The notes under the pieces were generated by a model, which was not told the DNA's origin, did no database searches, and was given only the letters and a program-made list of their open reading frames with translations. From assembly GCA_019635775.1 (NCBI GenBank), contig JAHBYU010000020.1, positions 1 to 64,000 on the forward strand: DNA of 64,000 nucleotides, written 5' to 3'. A program made the translations under genes and the position numbers. Each line of letters begins with the position of its first letter. Position 1 is the stretch's first letter. This document shows, one piece after another, positions 52,194 through 60,232 of the stretch. The stretch comes from Rhizobiaceae bacterium. GTDB lineage: Bacteria > Pseudomonadota > Alphaproteobacteria > Rhizobiales > Rhizobiaceae.

Positions 52194-52444
52194 AGCAGTT
52201 TGAAGAAGCTATCGCTACAACGCCCTCGGACGAGGACTTGCCAGAGGAAATCCGAGCGGCGATTGAGGTCGAGGGCGATGAAGTGGTCGACCTGCACGTC
52301 TAGCAGCTTGGCCCCGGCCACCACGGGGCGATCGTTTCACTGGTGAGCGACAACCCGAAAGCCCTTTTACTCTATCGGGCAAAGCTCGCGCATATCCATG
52401 ATCTTTTCCATGTGATGGTCGAGGTGGAAGCAAAGGCGGCGTAG
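52190..52444 (+). pseudogene. small gene coupled to the toxin gene, in-frame TAG
   Basis: ATG 52190 overlaps the toxin stop (ATGA). The frame encodes MKQFEEAIATTPSDEDLPEE, IRAAIEVEGDEVVDLHV, then TAG at 52301-52303. It continues in frame with QLGPGHHGAIVSLVSDNPKA, LLLYRAKLAHIHDLFHVMVE to TAG 52442. One point mutation would unite an 84-residue acidic protein. The first 37 residues could also be made alone. No family recognised. Confidence 0.4.
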
Positions 52445-52500
52445 TCGCGGGCAGGAGAGAAGGCCTCCATTCCCGTCTGAGGGGCAAGGACAAGAGCAGT

Positions 52501-52956
52501 TCAAAATCCTGCGCTAGGTCGAACGGAGCGAGAACGGCTCACAGGGCGCATCTCGAATAGGGCATCAATGATTGGACATTCGGGAACCTGATCGCCGGTG
52601 CATCTCGCCGCCATCTCCGACATCGCCCGTTGCAGACGCCGTAGGTCGGCGATTTTCTGACGGATATCTTTCAGGTGTTCGACGGTGAGTTCATGAACCT
52701 CCCGGCAGGTGTAAGCGTGACCGTCGACAAGTCGTAATAGTCCCCGCAGTTCGTCGAGGCTGAACCCGAGTTCACGGCCGCGCCGCACGAAATGCAGCCG
52801 TCTTGCGTGATCGTTGCCGTAGACGCGATAGCCGGTGGCACTGCGCGCGGGTTTCGGCATGACGCCGATTTTCTCGTAATAGCGGATCGTCTCTATATTG
52901 ACACCGCTGCGTTCGGACAGCGCACCGATCGAAAATTCATCAGTCTGTTTCATCAC
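52501..52956 (-). CDS. merR: MerR-family mercury-type regulator
   Basis: The 151-residue regulator has the MerR DNA-binding domain (FSIGALSERSGVNIETIRYY) and three Cys at 84, 119 and 127 (YTCREV; ARCTGDQVPECPII), positioned like the three Hg(II) ligands of Tn501 MerR. The last two are 7 residues apart instead of 8, as in CueR-type proteins, so metal choice could differ. It is divergent from merT/merA with a MerR-type promoter between, which supports mercury control. Confidence 0.87.
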   Translation of the reverse strand: MMKQTDEFSIGALSERSGVNIETIRYYEKIGVMPKPARSATGYRVYGNDHARRLHFVRRGRELGFSLDELRGLLRLVDGHAYTCREVHELTVEHLKDIRQKIADLRRLQRAMSEMAARCTGDQVPECPIIDALFEMRPVSRSRSVRPSAGF

Positions 52957-52987
52957 ATAGCTCGCACAAGTCTTGAAATTTTCCTGC

Positions 52988-53018
52988 TTGGCCCTGTAGT
53001 CGCTACAGGCGGTAGAGT
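52988..53018 (+). promoter_or_regulatory. mer operator/promoter with 19-bp spacer
   Basis: TTGGCC (52988-52993) and TAGAGT (53013-53018) are 19 bases apart. The spacer has a perfect dyad CCTGTAG-TCG-CTACAGG (52993-53009). This is the MerR-type promoter for the merT/merA side. The dyad differs from the classical GTAC...GTAC mer sequence. Confidence 0.7.
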
Positions 53019-53050
53019 CACGTTAGATCAATTGCGGAAGCATGTGAACG

Positions 53051-53260
53051 ATGGTGCAGGACGAAACACGGACGCTGGGAAATACAGCCGTAGAACCCGT
53101 CGAAAACGGTTTTGATCGGGCAGCATTGCTGTCAGTCGGCGGCATCGTGGCGGCACTGGGCGCAGCAACCTGTTGCGTGGTGCCCTTGGGGTGGCTGAAT
53201 TTTACCTTTACCGGCACCGGCGTTCCGCCTCGTCAACGGATGCCGGTTGCTACTCAATGA
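53051..53260 (+). pseudogene. merT: merT mercuric ion transporter, truncated
   Basis: The first 45 residues match MerT, including the first helix and its Cys pair (AALLSVGGIVAALGAATCCV, VPLG). After that the frame continues with unrelated sequence (WLNFTFTGTGVPPRQRMPVA) to a stop at 53260. The second and third helices are missing and no merP is present, so mercury import through MerT/P is lost. Confidence 0.75.
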
Positions 53261-53286
53261 ATGATAAGACAACGAAGGTGAATTAA

Positions 53287-54729
53287 ATGTGTGAAGCTTG
53301 CGACACTCCAATTTCCAGCAAAGGTAACGGCCACTATGATCTGGTGGTCGTCGGAGCTGGGTCGGCCGGATTTTCCGCCGCGATAACGGCTACCGAACTA
53401 GGAGCCCAGGTGGCCCTTGTCGGACATGGCATGATCGGTGGCACTTGCGTCAACATCGGCTGCGTGCCTTCGAAAACCCTGATCCGGGCCACGGAGGCTG
53501 TGCATCATGCCAACGATGGGGCAGCCCGGTTCGACGGCATTGAAAGCGGCGCGCGCGTGGTCGATTGGTCCGCACAAATCGCCCAGAAGGACGCCTTGGT
53601 TGCCAGTCTGCGGCAGGCGAAATACGCCGATCTTCTACCGGAGTACAACAATGTGGTCTATCGCGAAGGGCAGGCCCGTCTAGTAGACGGCGGTGTCGAG
53701 GTGGCAGGCCAGCGGCTCGCCTCCGAACGGATCATCATTGCGACGGGCGCGCGTCCACGACTGCCCGAAATTCCGGGGATTGCCAACGTGTCGCCGCTCG
53801 ACAGCACGACGGCGCTGGCTCTGACAGAACTGCCGCGCTCGATGATTGTACTTGGAGGCGGCTACATCGGCGCGGAGCTTGCCCAGACTTTCGCGCGGGC
53901 CGGTGTGGCGGTGACGCTCGTGTTCCGTAGTCGGCTTCTGCCGGAGGCTGAACCCGCCATCGGATCTGCACTTGCCACCTACTTGGTCGATGAGGGCATC
54001 AAGATCGTAGGCGGAATCGCCTACGAATCCGCCCGCAGGACCGATGACGGCGGTGTAGCCCTCGCCATCACGCGGCACGGTCGTCTGGAAGTCCTGACCG
54101 CCGAGCGGATTCTTGTGGCGACGGGACGCCGTCCGAACACCGAAGCCCTTGGGCTTGCTGAAATCGGTGTAGACCTGACACCAGCCGGTGCCATCATCGT
54201 TGATGACCGCATGCGCACTTCGAAGGTGGGCGTCTATGCCGCCGGAGACGTGACCGGCAAGGATCAGTTCGTCTACATGGCCGCCTATGGCGCAAAGCTC
54301 GCCGCCAAGAACGCATTGAACGGCAACAATTTGCACTATGACAATACCGCAATGCCCGCCGTGGTCTTCACTGATCCGCAGGTGGCGAGCGTCGGGATGA
54401 CCGAAATGCAGGCGCGCGCTGCCGGACACTCGGTTCGCACTTCCGTCCTTTCCCTCGACAATGTGCCACGGGCGCTGGCGGCACGCGATACACGCGGTCT
54501 GATCAAGCTGGTGGCAGACAGAACAACTCGGAAACTCCTCGGCGCGCACATTCTTGCGCCGGAAGGCGCTGACAGCATTCAGACGGCGGCGCTGGCCATC
54601 CGCTGCGGCATGACGATCGACGATCTATCGGAGATGATCTTCCCGTACCTGACGACCGTCGAAGGTTTGAAGCTTGCGGCTCAGACCTTCGACAGGGACG
54701 TGAAAAAACTGTCCTGCTGCGCGGGATAA
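53287..54729 (+). CDS. merA: mercuric reductase
   Basis: The 480-residue FAD-NADPH disulfide oxidoreductase reduces Hg(II) to Hg(0). The N-terminal NmerA domain is absent, a common short form. The FAD motif is YDLVVVGAGSAGFSAAI, the redox-active disulfide GTCVNIGCVPSK (Cys54, Cys59), the NADPH motif VLGGGYIGAELAQTFARAG, and the C-terminal Hg-delivering pair Cys477-Cys478 (LSCCAG). All needed residues are present. It follows the truncated merT by 26 bases. With no working MerT, it would act on mercury entering by other routes. Confidence 0.97.
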   Translation: MCEACDTPISSKGNGHYDLVVVGAGSAGFSAAITATELGAQVALVGHGMIGGTCVNIGCVPSKTLIRATEAVHHANDGAARFDGIESGARVVDWSAQIAQKDALVASLRQAKYADLLPEYNNVVYREGQARLVDGGVEVAGQRLASERIIIATGARPRLPEIPGIANVSPLDSTTALALTELPRSMIVLGGGYIGAELAQTFARAGVAVTLVFRSRLLPEAEPAIGSALATYLVDEGIKIVGGIAYESARRTDDGGVALAITRHGRLEVLTAERILVATGRRPNTEALGLAEIGVDLTPAGAIIVDDRMRTSKVGVYAAGDVTGKDQFVYMAAYGAKLAAKNALNGNNLHYDNTAMPAVVFTDPQVASVGMTEMQARAAGHSVRTSVLSLDNVPRALAARDTRGLIKLVADRTTRKLLGAHILAPEGADSIQTAALAIRCGMTIDDLSEMIFPYLTTVEGLKLAAQTFDRDVKKLSCCAG

Positions 54730-54769
54730 AGGCGAAATGGAAACGGGTGTTTGCTCAAGTTATGGCTTG

Positions 54770-55025
54770 AACGGAGCGCGGACACCTCATCCCTGACACG
54801 CATGATGGTCTGCCGGCTGGCGTCGAATTTCCTGGCGAGAGCAGAAATGCTCATGCCACCAGCGAGGTCGACGAGAGCATAGCGTTTCTGCTTTTCGTTG
54901 AGACGGGCGGGTCGGCCGAGGGCCTTGCCCTCCGATTTGGCGCGCTGAAGACCGGATTGGGTGCGTTCGATCAAGAGGTCGCACTCGAACTGAGCGACGG
55001 CATTGATGACGTTCGTCGTCGGCAA
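54770..55025 (-). pseudogene. serine resolvase (tniR-like), C-terminal fragment
   Basis: The minus strand reads TTNVINAVAQFECDLLIERT, QSGLQRAKSEGKALGRPARL, and the helix-turn-helix GGMSISALARKFDASRQTIM. This is the C-terminal half of a Tn3/Tn5053-type resolvase. The catalytic N-terminal domain is missing: the sequence runs straight into a tniQ fragment at about 55020. In Tn5053-like mercury transposons the resolvase gene lies between mer and tniQ, just as here. Confidence 0.82.
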
Positions 55026-55287
55026 GGCAAAGAGGACAATACTGCATCCAGGTTGAACGACGTCGGCGAGCGTTCTTGCGCAACGGCAGCAGGAGTGGCG
55101 TCAAGGCGCCGCCGTTCAGCGCCATTGCTGAGATCGCCTCAGGCGTAACGCCCGTCTGTTCGCCGAGCCGTGCGGCGACGTGGCGCGAAAGCTGAAGGTC
55201 AAGGCGAGCCGACCATATCCCGTTGCCAAGTCCCAAGACGCTGGCAAATGACCGCGGCGCGATCCCGTTGGCGTACGCAAGGACCGG
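55012..55287 (-). pseudogene. tniQ fragment
   Basis: The frame reads LAYANGIAPRSFASVLGLGN, GIWSARLDLQLSRHVAARLG, ISAMALNGGALTPLLLPLRK, RSTWMQYCPLCLADDE, closely parallel to the TniQ of element 2 (GIANGIAPRSFAGVLGFGDG; RSTWMQYCPLCLAGDE). Both ends are lost. It is fused to the resolvase fragment and stands beside GH144 debris. Confidence 0.85.
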
Positions 55288-55374
55288 GACTTTGCTCCCA
55301 ATCGGTGCCTCGTTTCCGTTTGTCCACTTCCGGACGAATTGCTGTCGCAGACCGGCCGACGAGCCTGGCGATGC

Positions 55375-55485
55375 GAGCATGCAGGACGAGGAGATCCGCA
55401 TTTTGGCCGATGCTCTCTATCGCCGCGTAGATTGGCGCTGGGCGCAGGACCGAGGAGAAACCCTCACCCACGGTTGGACAGCCGC
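55375..55485 (+). pseudogene. GH144 glucanase fragment
   Basis: The frame reads MQDEEIRILADALYRRVDWR, WAQDRGETLTHGWTAA. This matches AEAEIRTLAIELYRRADWIW, ALDGGETVTHGWTPE in the intact glucanase, about 35 codons. It lies antisense within the 3' part of the signal peptidase frame. Confidence 0.7.
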
Positions 55486-56244
55486 GTCTCTCTGTGCGAT
55501 GATGGGATCCCTGCCTCTATGAGGTGGCCCAAGTGATGTTGACGCGCGTCGGGCGAACTCACCGCATCCATCGTCCCGCGAAGGACGTCTCTCCGCCCGT
55601 AGGCCGCGAAAGACGTGGTGGAACGGATCGCTTGAAAGCGCTTGACCTAAACACGCCGAATAGAGAAGGGATCGGGATACGCTCGCGATAGAGGATCCGG
55701 TTTGTCGCGACAGCTGCGGAAGTAGCCGCTGCGCCATGGTGGGCCACAGGGCTCCACCCACCACTCTGCCTTGGATCGCTGCGGCCGGAAGGAACGGCTG
55801 CAACCACCCTCGACTATCGCTAGAGTGGATCCGGTTGTCACCCAACAGGAGAACGTGGTCTTGCGGAACGGCGAAGGCGCCAGCGGGACCCGCCGGAACC
55901 GCGACATAGGGCTCGACCAAGGGAACCTGATTGACCTGGATGTGACCGCGATCGTCGATGATGACCTGATCTCCGGGTTCTCCAATGACTCTCTTGATGA
56001 TCATCTGGCCAAGTTCGGCCGAAGCGACGACAACGATATCTCCGCGGGCGACCGCTTCTGCCCGATTGACGCGAGTAGCCATCAGCAGTTGGCCCGGGTT
56101 CAGCGTAGGGGACATCGAACAGGACCGAACCCTCGTCAGGAAGGCGATCCGGCGGCGCACCACCAGACCGAGAGCGGTGGCGCCAAGAACGGCCGCGATC
56201 CCAACGATCAGCATCGCACTCACGAGGACACTCCCTTCATTCAC
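55417..56244 (-). CDS. lepB: signal peptidase I, with an aberrant C-terminal extension
   Basis: The N-terminal 185 residues match type I signal peptidase: one membrane helix, catalytic Ser43 in RSCSMSPTLNPGQ, Lys84 in MIIKRVIGEPGDQ, and LLGDNRIHSSDSRGWLQPFL. It cleaves exported pre-proteins at the outer face of the inner membrane. After about residue 190 the frame loses similarity and reads antisense through the GH144 fragment to a stop at 55417, so the natural C-terminus was probably replaced. Function of the short core may persist. It is followed upstream by DUF6448 on the same strand. Confidence 0.82.
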   Translation of the reverse strand: MNEGSVLVSAMLIVGIAAVLGATALGLVVRRRIAFLTRVRSCSMSPTLNPGQLLMATRVNRAEAVARGDIVVVASAELGQMIIKRVIGEPGDQVIIDDRGHIQVNQVPLVEPYVAVPAGPAGAFAVPQDHVLLLGDNRIHSSDSRGWLQPFLPAAAIQGRVVGGALWPTMAQRLLPQLSRQTGSSIASVSRSLLYSACLGQALSSDPFHHVFRGLRAERRPSRDDGCGEFARRASTSLGPPHRGRDPIIAQRDAAVQPWVRVSPRSCAQRQSTRR

Positions 56245-56282
56245 TCATCCGGACGCCAGCACCCGAGGGCGCCGACGCAATC

Positions 56283-56882
56283 TTAATGATGGTGGGCGCC
56301 ATGACCGTGGCGGTGGTCATGGTCGTGATCCTCGCCTTCGGCAAACTTGAAGAAGCTCACGTAAGCCTGAACATAGGCGCGGCCAGCGTCGACATCGTCG
56401 GGATCATAGTCCTTGAGTTTAAGAACCTTGGCGAACCTTTTCTCCAACTCAGGGATCAACTCCGGGGCCATGAGCTTAGCCAGCGGCGCGAGATCGCCGG
56501 TCTCGACGCTCTTGTCGGCGGCGGCGACCTTCTCGTCGACGGGTACACCCGAGGGCTTTAGGCCTTCAAAGGGAGCGCCCTCACCGGCACGGTGGATTCT
56601 CACCAGGCTCTCCAGGAAGTATTGGTCGGCCAAGTCTCGAGCGTCTGGTCCGAGGGCTCGCACCTTGATGCTTTGATCGAAGATTTTGCGCAATTCCTCC
56701 GCGCCGTCGGCCTCGATCCATTTGAGCGCGTAGCTGAGGTTCTTGCTATCCAGCGCCAACTTTCCGTCTTTGGCGGTCGGCCCGTCCATCGTGTCGCAGT
56801 GTGCGCTGGCCTGTTGCGGGTACAGTGCGACGAAAGCAAAAGCCGCAACCGAGGCCGCGATGATGATGATCAGCATAGTCAT
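56283..56882 (-). CDS. DUF6448-family exported protein
   Basis: The protein is about 199 residues from ATG 56882, which is 9 bases after AGGAG; an ATG at 56891 follows AGGAG directly and is less likely. An N-terminal helix or signal (MLIIIIAASVAAFAFVALYP) leads to the family start SAHCDTMDGPTAKDGKLAL and a long helical domain (KIFDQSIKVRALGPDARDLA). The C-terminus is His-rich (DHDHDHRHGHGAHHH), suggesting metal binding. Function is unknown. Confidence 0.82.
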   Translation of the reverse strand: MTMLIIIIAASVAAFAFVALYPQQASAHCDTMDGPTAKDGKLALDSKNLSYALKWIEADGAEELRKIFDQSIKVRALGPDARDLADQYFLESLVRIHRAGEGAPFEGLKPSGVPVDEKVAAADKSVETGDLAPLAKLMAPELIPELEKRFAKVLKLKDYDPDDVDAGRAYVQAYVSFFKFAEGEDHDHDHRHGHGAHHH

Positions 56883-57464
56883 GAAAGTCATCTCCTGTGT
56901 TTCTATATCTTTATGAGGAGACACGCTGGACCACGTTGCGGCAGATCAAATCCGGCGAAAAAGCAGCGAAATATCGACCGGCCGAGCGCCGAGCAGCGTT
57001 TCGAAAGTTTCGTTACTCGGTGGTCTTGCCGTCGAACTGCTCTTCCGTAGCGTCCCCTTTGGTGACGTGCACAGGTCGATCCGGCGTGAAGGCAAGTGAA
57101 TCTGGCGGGGGAAGTGCGCCTCTGATCCGAACCTCATTGCCGCGCTCAGGTCAATCGGGCGGCTGCGGCGCACGACCGTCCTCGCCGCAAGGTGCATGCG
57201 ATGTGGAAGACAGACACCCCGTCCCGATGGGACCAGGCAGCCGCATGATGTCCGAGCGGTTCGACTGAGTTCACGGAAGCGTCTGCGCGGCGTATGCCTC
57301 GCAGCTGTCGGCCGGAATGCTCAAATATCAAACATTGGCAAGCCGGCCGATTGATCCCGGCTTTGCGATTTCTCGCGTTAGATGCGTCTATCCTCAAAGT
57401 CTCGATAGAACTGGTTTGGCGTCACCGCCTGGCTATGCTGCAATCTCTACAAGGGAATACGTAT
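56883..57464. other. long gap with one coding-like fragment
   Basis: No complete gene is seen. On the minus strand 57013-57150 reads PERGNEVRIRGALPPPDSLA, FTPDRPVHVTKGDATEEQFD before a stop, which looks like the end of a real protein, but I cannot name it. The rest, up to the cold-shock gene, shows nothing clear. It may hold the 5' leader of cspA. Confidence 0.4.
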
Positions 57465-57677
57465 ATGGCGACTGGAACCGTGAAGTGGTTCAACAGCACC
57501 AAGGGTTTTGGTTTCATCCAGCCCGATGACGGCGGTCAGGACGTTTTCGTTCACATTTCCGCTGTCGAGCGGGCTGGACTTTCGACCCTCGTCGATAGCC
57601 AGAAGATCAATTACGAGATCGAGCAGGACCGCCGTACCGGCAAGTCCTCAGCCGGGAATCTCAGCAAAGCAGGCTGA
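57465..57677 (+). CDS. cspA: cold-shock domain protein
   Basis: The 70-residue single cold-shock domain is an RNA/ssDNA chaperone. The RNP1 motif KGFGFIQ and RNP2 motif VFVHISAV are present (MATGTVKWFNSTKGFGFIQP). AAGGGA lies about 10 bases before ATG 57465. It stands alone on the plus strand. Confidence 0.97.
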   Translation: MATGTVKWFNSTKGFGFIQPDDGGQDVFVHISAVERAGLSTLVDSQKINYEIEQDRRTGKSSAGNLSKAG

Positions 57678-57729
57678 TTTCGCGCGCGCGCCGGCAAGAG
57701 CGGTAGATGTGTCGATGAATCGGCAGCAA

Positions 57730-58194
57730 TCAGGCCGTGGCTTTCTTGCGGGTTCGCTTCGAAGGCGCTGGCTTTTCCAACTCCTTTGGCTTGCGGCCGA
57801 GGCCCATGGTCTTGGCCAATGCCGAGCGCGCTGCGGCGTAGTTCGGCGCTACCATCGGATAGTCGGCCGGCAGTCCCCATTTCGCGCGATATTCGTCCGG
57901 TGACAGGCCATAATGGGTCGCGAGGTGCCGTTTCAGCGATTTGAACCTCTTCCCGTCCTCGAGGCTGATGATGTAGTCCGCCGTCACCGATTTCTTGATC
58001 GGTACCGCGGGCTTGAGAGCTTCCGGCTTTTCCGGCGCGCAGCCGCCGGCCGTGCCCTTCAGCGCGGCATGAACCTGGCCGATGAGGGCGGGCAGTTCCC
58101 CGGCCGGGACCGGATTGTTCGAGACATAGGCTGAGACGACATCGGCGGTGAGCTTGATGAGGTTGTCCGCATGGCTCCCAGTTTCTTCTGTCAC
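57730..58194 (-). CDS. MucR/Ros-family regulator lacking zinc-finger cysteines
   Basis: The 154-residue protein has the MucR N-terminus (LIKLTADVVSAYVSNNPVPA, ELPALIGQVHAALKG) and the Ros-type DNA-binding core (DGKRFKSLKRHLATHYGLSP, DEYRAKWGLPADYPMVAPNY). The usual Cys pair before LEDG is absent: the sequence is ADYIISLEDG, with Ser where Cys is expected. Some Mesorhizobium Ros-like proteins fold without zinc in this way. The C-terminus is basic (PSKRTRKKATA). It is likely a nucleoid-type repressor of A/T-rich promoters. Confidence 0.9.
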   Translation of the reverse strand: MTEETGSHADNLIKLTADVVSAYVSNNPVPAGELPALIGQVHAALKGTAGGCAPEKPEALKPAVPIKKSVTADYIISLEDGKRFKSLKRHLATHYGLSPDEYRAKWGLPADYPMVAPNYAAARSALAKTMGLGRKPKELEKPAPSKRTRKKATA

Positions 58195-58439
58195 GAACCT
58201 CTCCTCAGCAGCTTAAAGACCGTTGGCGAAATGTCGCTTCATAGTGGTGGTTGCCGCTGAGCGCAATGAACGCGTTAGCAGAACTATTGCGATAGTCGAT
58301 GACAATGTGTTCCGCCCCCCGTCGATGGCGCCCGATCACCGCGCCTTCAGCCTTCTCGTGACTTCATCCTTCTGGGCCAACCGGCACAATGCGGAGAGCA
58401 GTGCGTCGCCCAGAACATCATAGGCGATGGGGTCAGCCG

Positions 58440-58577
58440 ATGACGGGCGGAAGCCCGCTCGACGTCCGTTCACGAGTTCTCGATGACGATGTGACGAGCA
58501 TGCCGGTCGAGCATGTATTTCATCTGATCCTGGAAACATGCACCAGTTGCCATGCAAGGTTCAGAACGCGGCAATAG
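58440..58577 (+). pseudogene. cytochrome c' C-terminal fragment
   Basis: The frame reads TGGSPLDVRSRVLDDDVTSM, PVEHVFHLILETCTSCHARF, ending at 58577. It parallels the C-terminus of the cytochrome c' at 21447-22004 (MPAEHVFHLMLEDCASCHAKF), with the CxxCH haem site kept. The N-terminal domain is absent. The rest of 58195-58439 holds no gene. Confidence 0.78.
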
Positions 58578-58762
58578 CGACGCATGCAAAGCGTCCGAAC
58601 CCGGTGGCGGGGCACGCTGGTCACCGCCGCCGGCTTCCCGCGTGCACAAAGCGCGGTTGCAGTCCACAATCCAGCCACAATTATCGAGCCCTCTGCCGCG
58701 AGTTGGACTTCGCCGAAACAAGTTCATCGATCATTTACAATGTTCGTGTTCGATCAGGGGTG

Positions 58763-59098
58763 ATGGTTAGAGGGTTCGTTGTATTCATCCTGACGGTGAT
58801 GCTCGCCATTCATGCGGCAACCCCTTCGCGCGCGTGTACCACCGATGGGTCACGCGTCGTCTCGGCCGATTTCCCGGATCCCGGCAATCTCCAAGCGTCT
58901 AATCTCGCCGAAGCGGGCGGAGTTGCGGGCAATCAGATAGACCCGCACCATCACACCGCACCCTGCCAGGATCACTGCAACTGGTTCGCCAGCATCTCGT
59001 TCCAAGGCTTCCTGCCCCCCGAGCGGGGTGCTGATATCGAACTCTCGCGGCAAATGCTCCCGGTCTTGCTTGCGGTCGCCGTTCCACCCCCCAAATGA
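58763..59098 (+). CDS. small exported hypothetical protein
   Basis: The 111-residue protein starts at ATG 58763 after CAGGGGTG. A signal peptide (VVFILTVMLAIHAATPSRAC) is followed by a His/Cys segment (DPHHHTAPCQDHCNWFASI), which suggests a metal or haem ligand. No family recognised. It resembles the small exported His/Cys protein at 4.8 kb only in layout. Confidence 0.5.
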   Translation: MVRGFVVFILTVMLAIHAATPSRACTTDGSRVVSADFPDPGNLQASNLAEAGGVAGNQIDPHHHTAPCQDHCNWFASISFQGFLPPERGADIELSRQMLPVLLAVAVPPPK

Positions 59099-59278
59099 GC
59101 CGATAGAACCGACGCCAACCCGGTTCGTGCACTCCGGTTAGCACCCGCTCACCCGCACGCTTTTCAAGGCGTCGACGCGTCCGTCATGCGGCGTCCGAGT
59201 TTCCCCTCGGCATCGCCCGTATACATCCGCGCTTCTTCCGCGAAAGAGCAGCAAGAGCAACGTCAAAGAGCAGAATCC

Positions 59279-59995
59279 GTGAGCAAAATCTTCGAACGGC
59301 AGATCAATCCATCAAGGCGGCGCTTCCTGCTTGCGTCCGGCGCCGTCGGTGCGCTGGCCCTTGCCGGGTGCACGACCACCGACAGCGGGCCGGAAGCCCC
59401 GCAAGAGCCCACGCAAAGCGCGGAACTCCCCTATGTGGTGATGTACCGCGCCATGCCCGAGGAGGGCTTCCCCATACCGGCAGTCGACCTCCGCAGAGTG
59501 CCTCCGCGGTTCTATCGGCAAGAAGTCGCCGATCCGACCGGCGAGCGGCCCGGCACGATCGTAGTCGATATCGATAACTTCTACCTCTATCTGATCCGGC
59601 CTGGCGGCCGCGCACTGCGCTATGGCGTCGGGTTGGGCCGAGAAGGGTTCTCATGGTCGGGAACCGGCGTAATCCAATGGAAGAGGCAATGGCCGACATG
59701 GACCCCGCCCGCGGAGATGATCGCCCGCCAGCCCGAGCTGGAACAGTACAGCGCAGAAAACGGCGGGATGGCGCCCGGGCTCGACAACCCTCTCGGTGCG
59801 CGTGCGCTCTACATCTTCCAGGACGGCAGGGACACGCTCTACAGGCTTCACGGGACGCCTGAGTTCTGGACAATCGGAAAGGCCGTTTCCAGCGGCTGCG
59901 TCCGCCTCATGAACCAGGACATCATCGATCTCTACGGCCGTGTCCCCACACCGTCGCCCATCATCGTCCGCAGCGGTGCGCGCGCAAGTGTGTAG
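59279..59995 (+). CDS. L,D-transpeptidase (YkuD family), lipoprotein with Tat-like signal
   Basis: From GTG 59279 the protein is 238 residues; an upstream ATG at 59186 is possible but adds a low-similarity stretch. The signal has SRRRFLLASGAVGALALAGC with a twin-Arg motif and a lipobox Cys. The YkuD domain follows: TIVVDIDNFYLYLIRPGG, YRLHGTPEFWTIG and VSSGCVRLMNQD with the catalytic His and Cys. It would act on peptidoglycan at the outer face. It is a more distant relative of the other two L,D-transpeptidases in the window. Confidence 0.92.
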   Translation: MSKIFERQINPSRRRFLLASGAVGALALAGCTTTDSGPEAPQEPTQSAELPYVVMYRAMPEEGFPIPAVDLRRVPPRFYRQEVADPTGERPGTIVVDIDNFYLYLIRPGGRALRYGVGLGREGFSWSGTGVIQWKRQWPTWTPPAEMIARQPELEQYSAENGGMAPGLDNPLGARALYIFQDGRDTLYRLHGTPEFWTIGKAVSSGCVRLMNQDIIDLYGRVPTPSPIIVRSGARASV

Positions 59996-60232
59996 GCGCA
60001 ATCATGCCTGCACCTTTAGTCGGACGATCGAGAAGCCGAAGCGGTCTGCTTCGGGTGCCGCCATTGGCACGTACCGATGCTTCGCATGGCCGACAGTTCT
60101 CCCGGACTCCGGACGGCAGGCAATTTCCGTCTCTGCCGACCTTGCCCATTCACAGCTTCCGGCCACAAGCGCGCTGCCGGCGGATCTATCCTGCCCCCCA
60201 TCGTCATCTTCAACTCTGCCCAGGTAACCGAT

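Noticed and set aside
57013-57150. Minus-strand 45-codon fragment as a gene
   Set aside because: It looks protein-like, but there is no start codon context, no recognised family and a stop just upstream. It is mentioned only under the gap.
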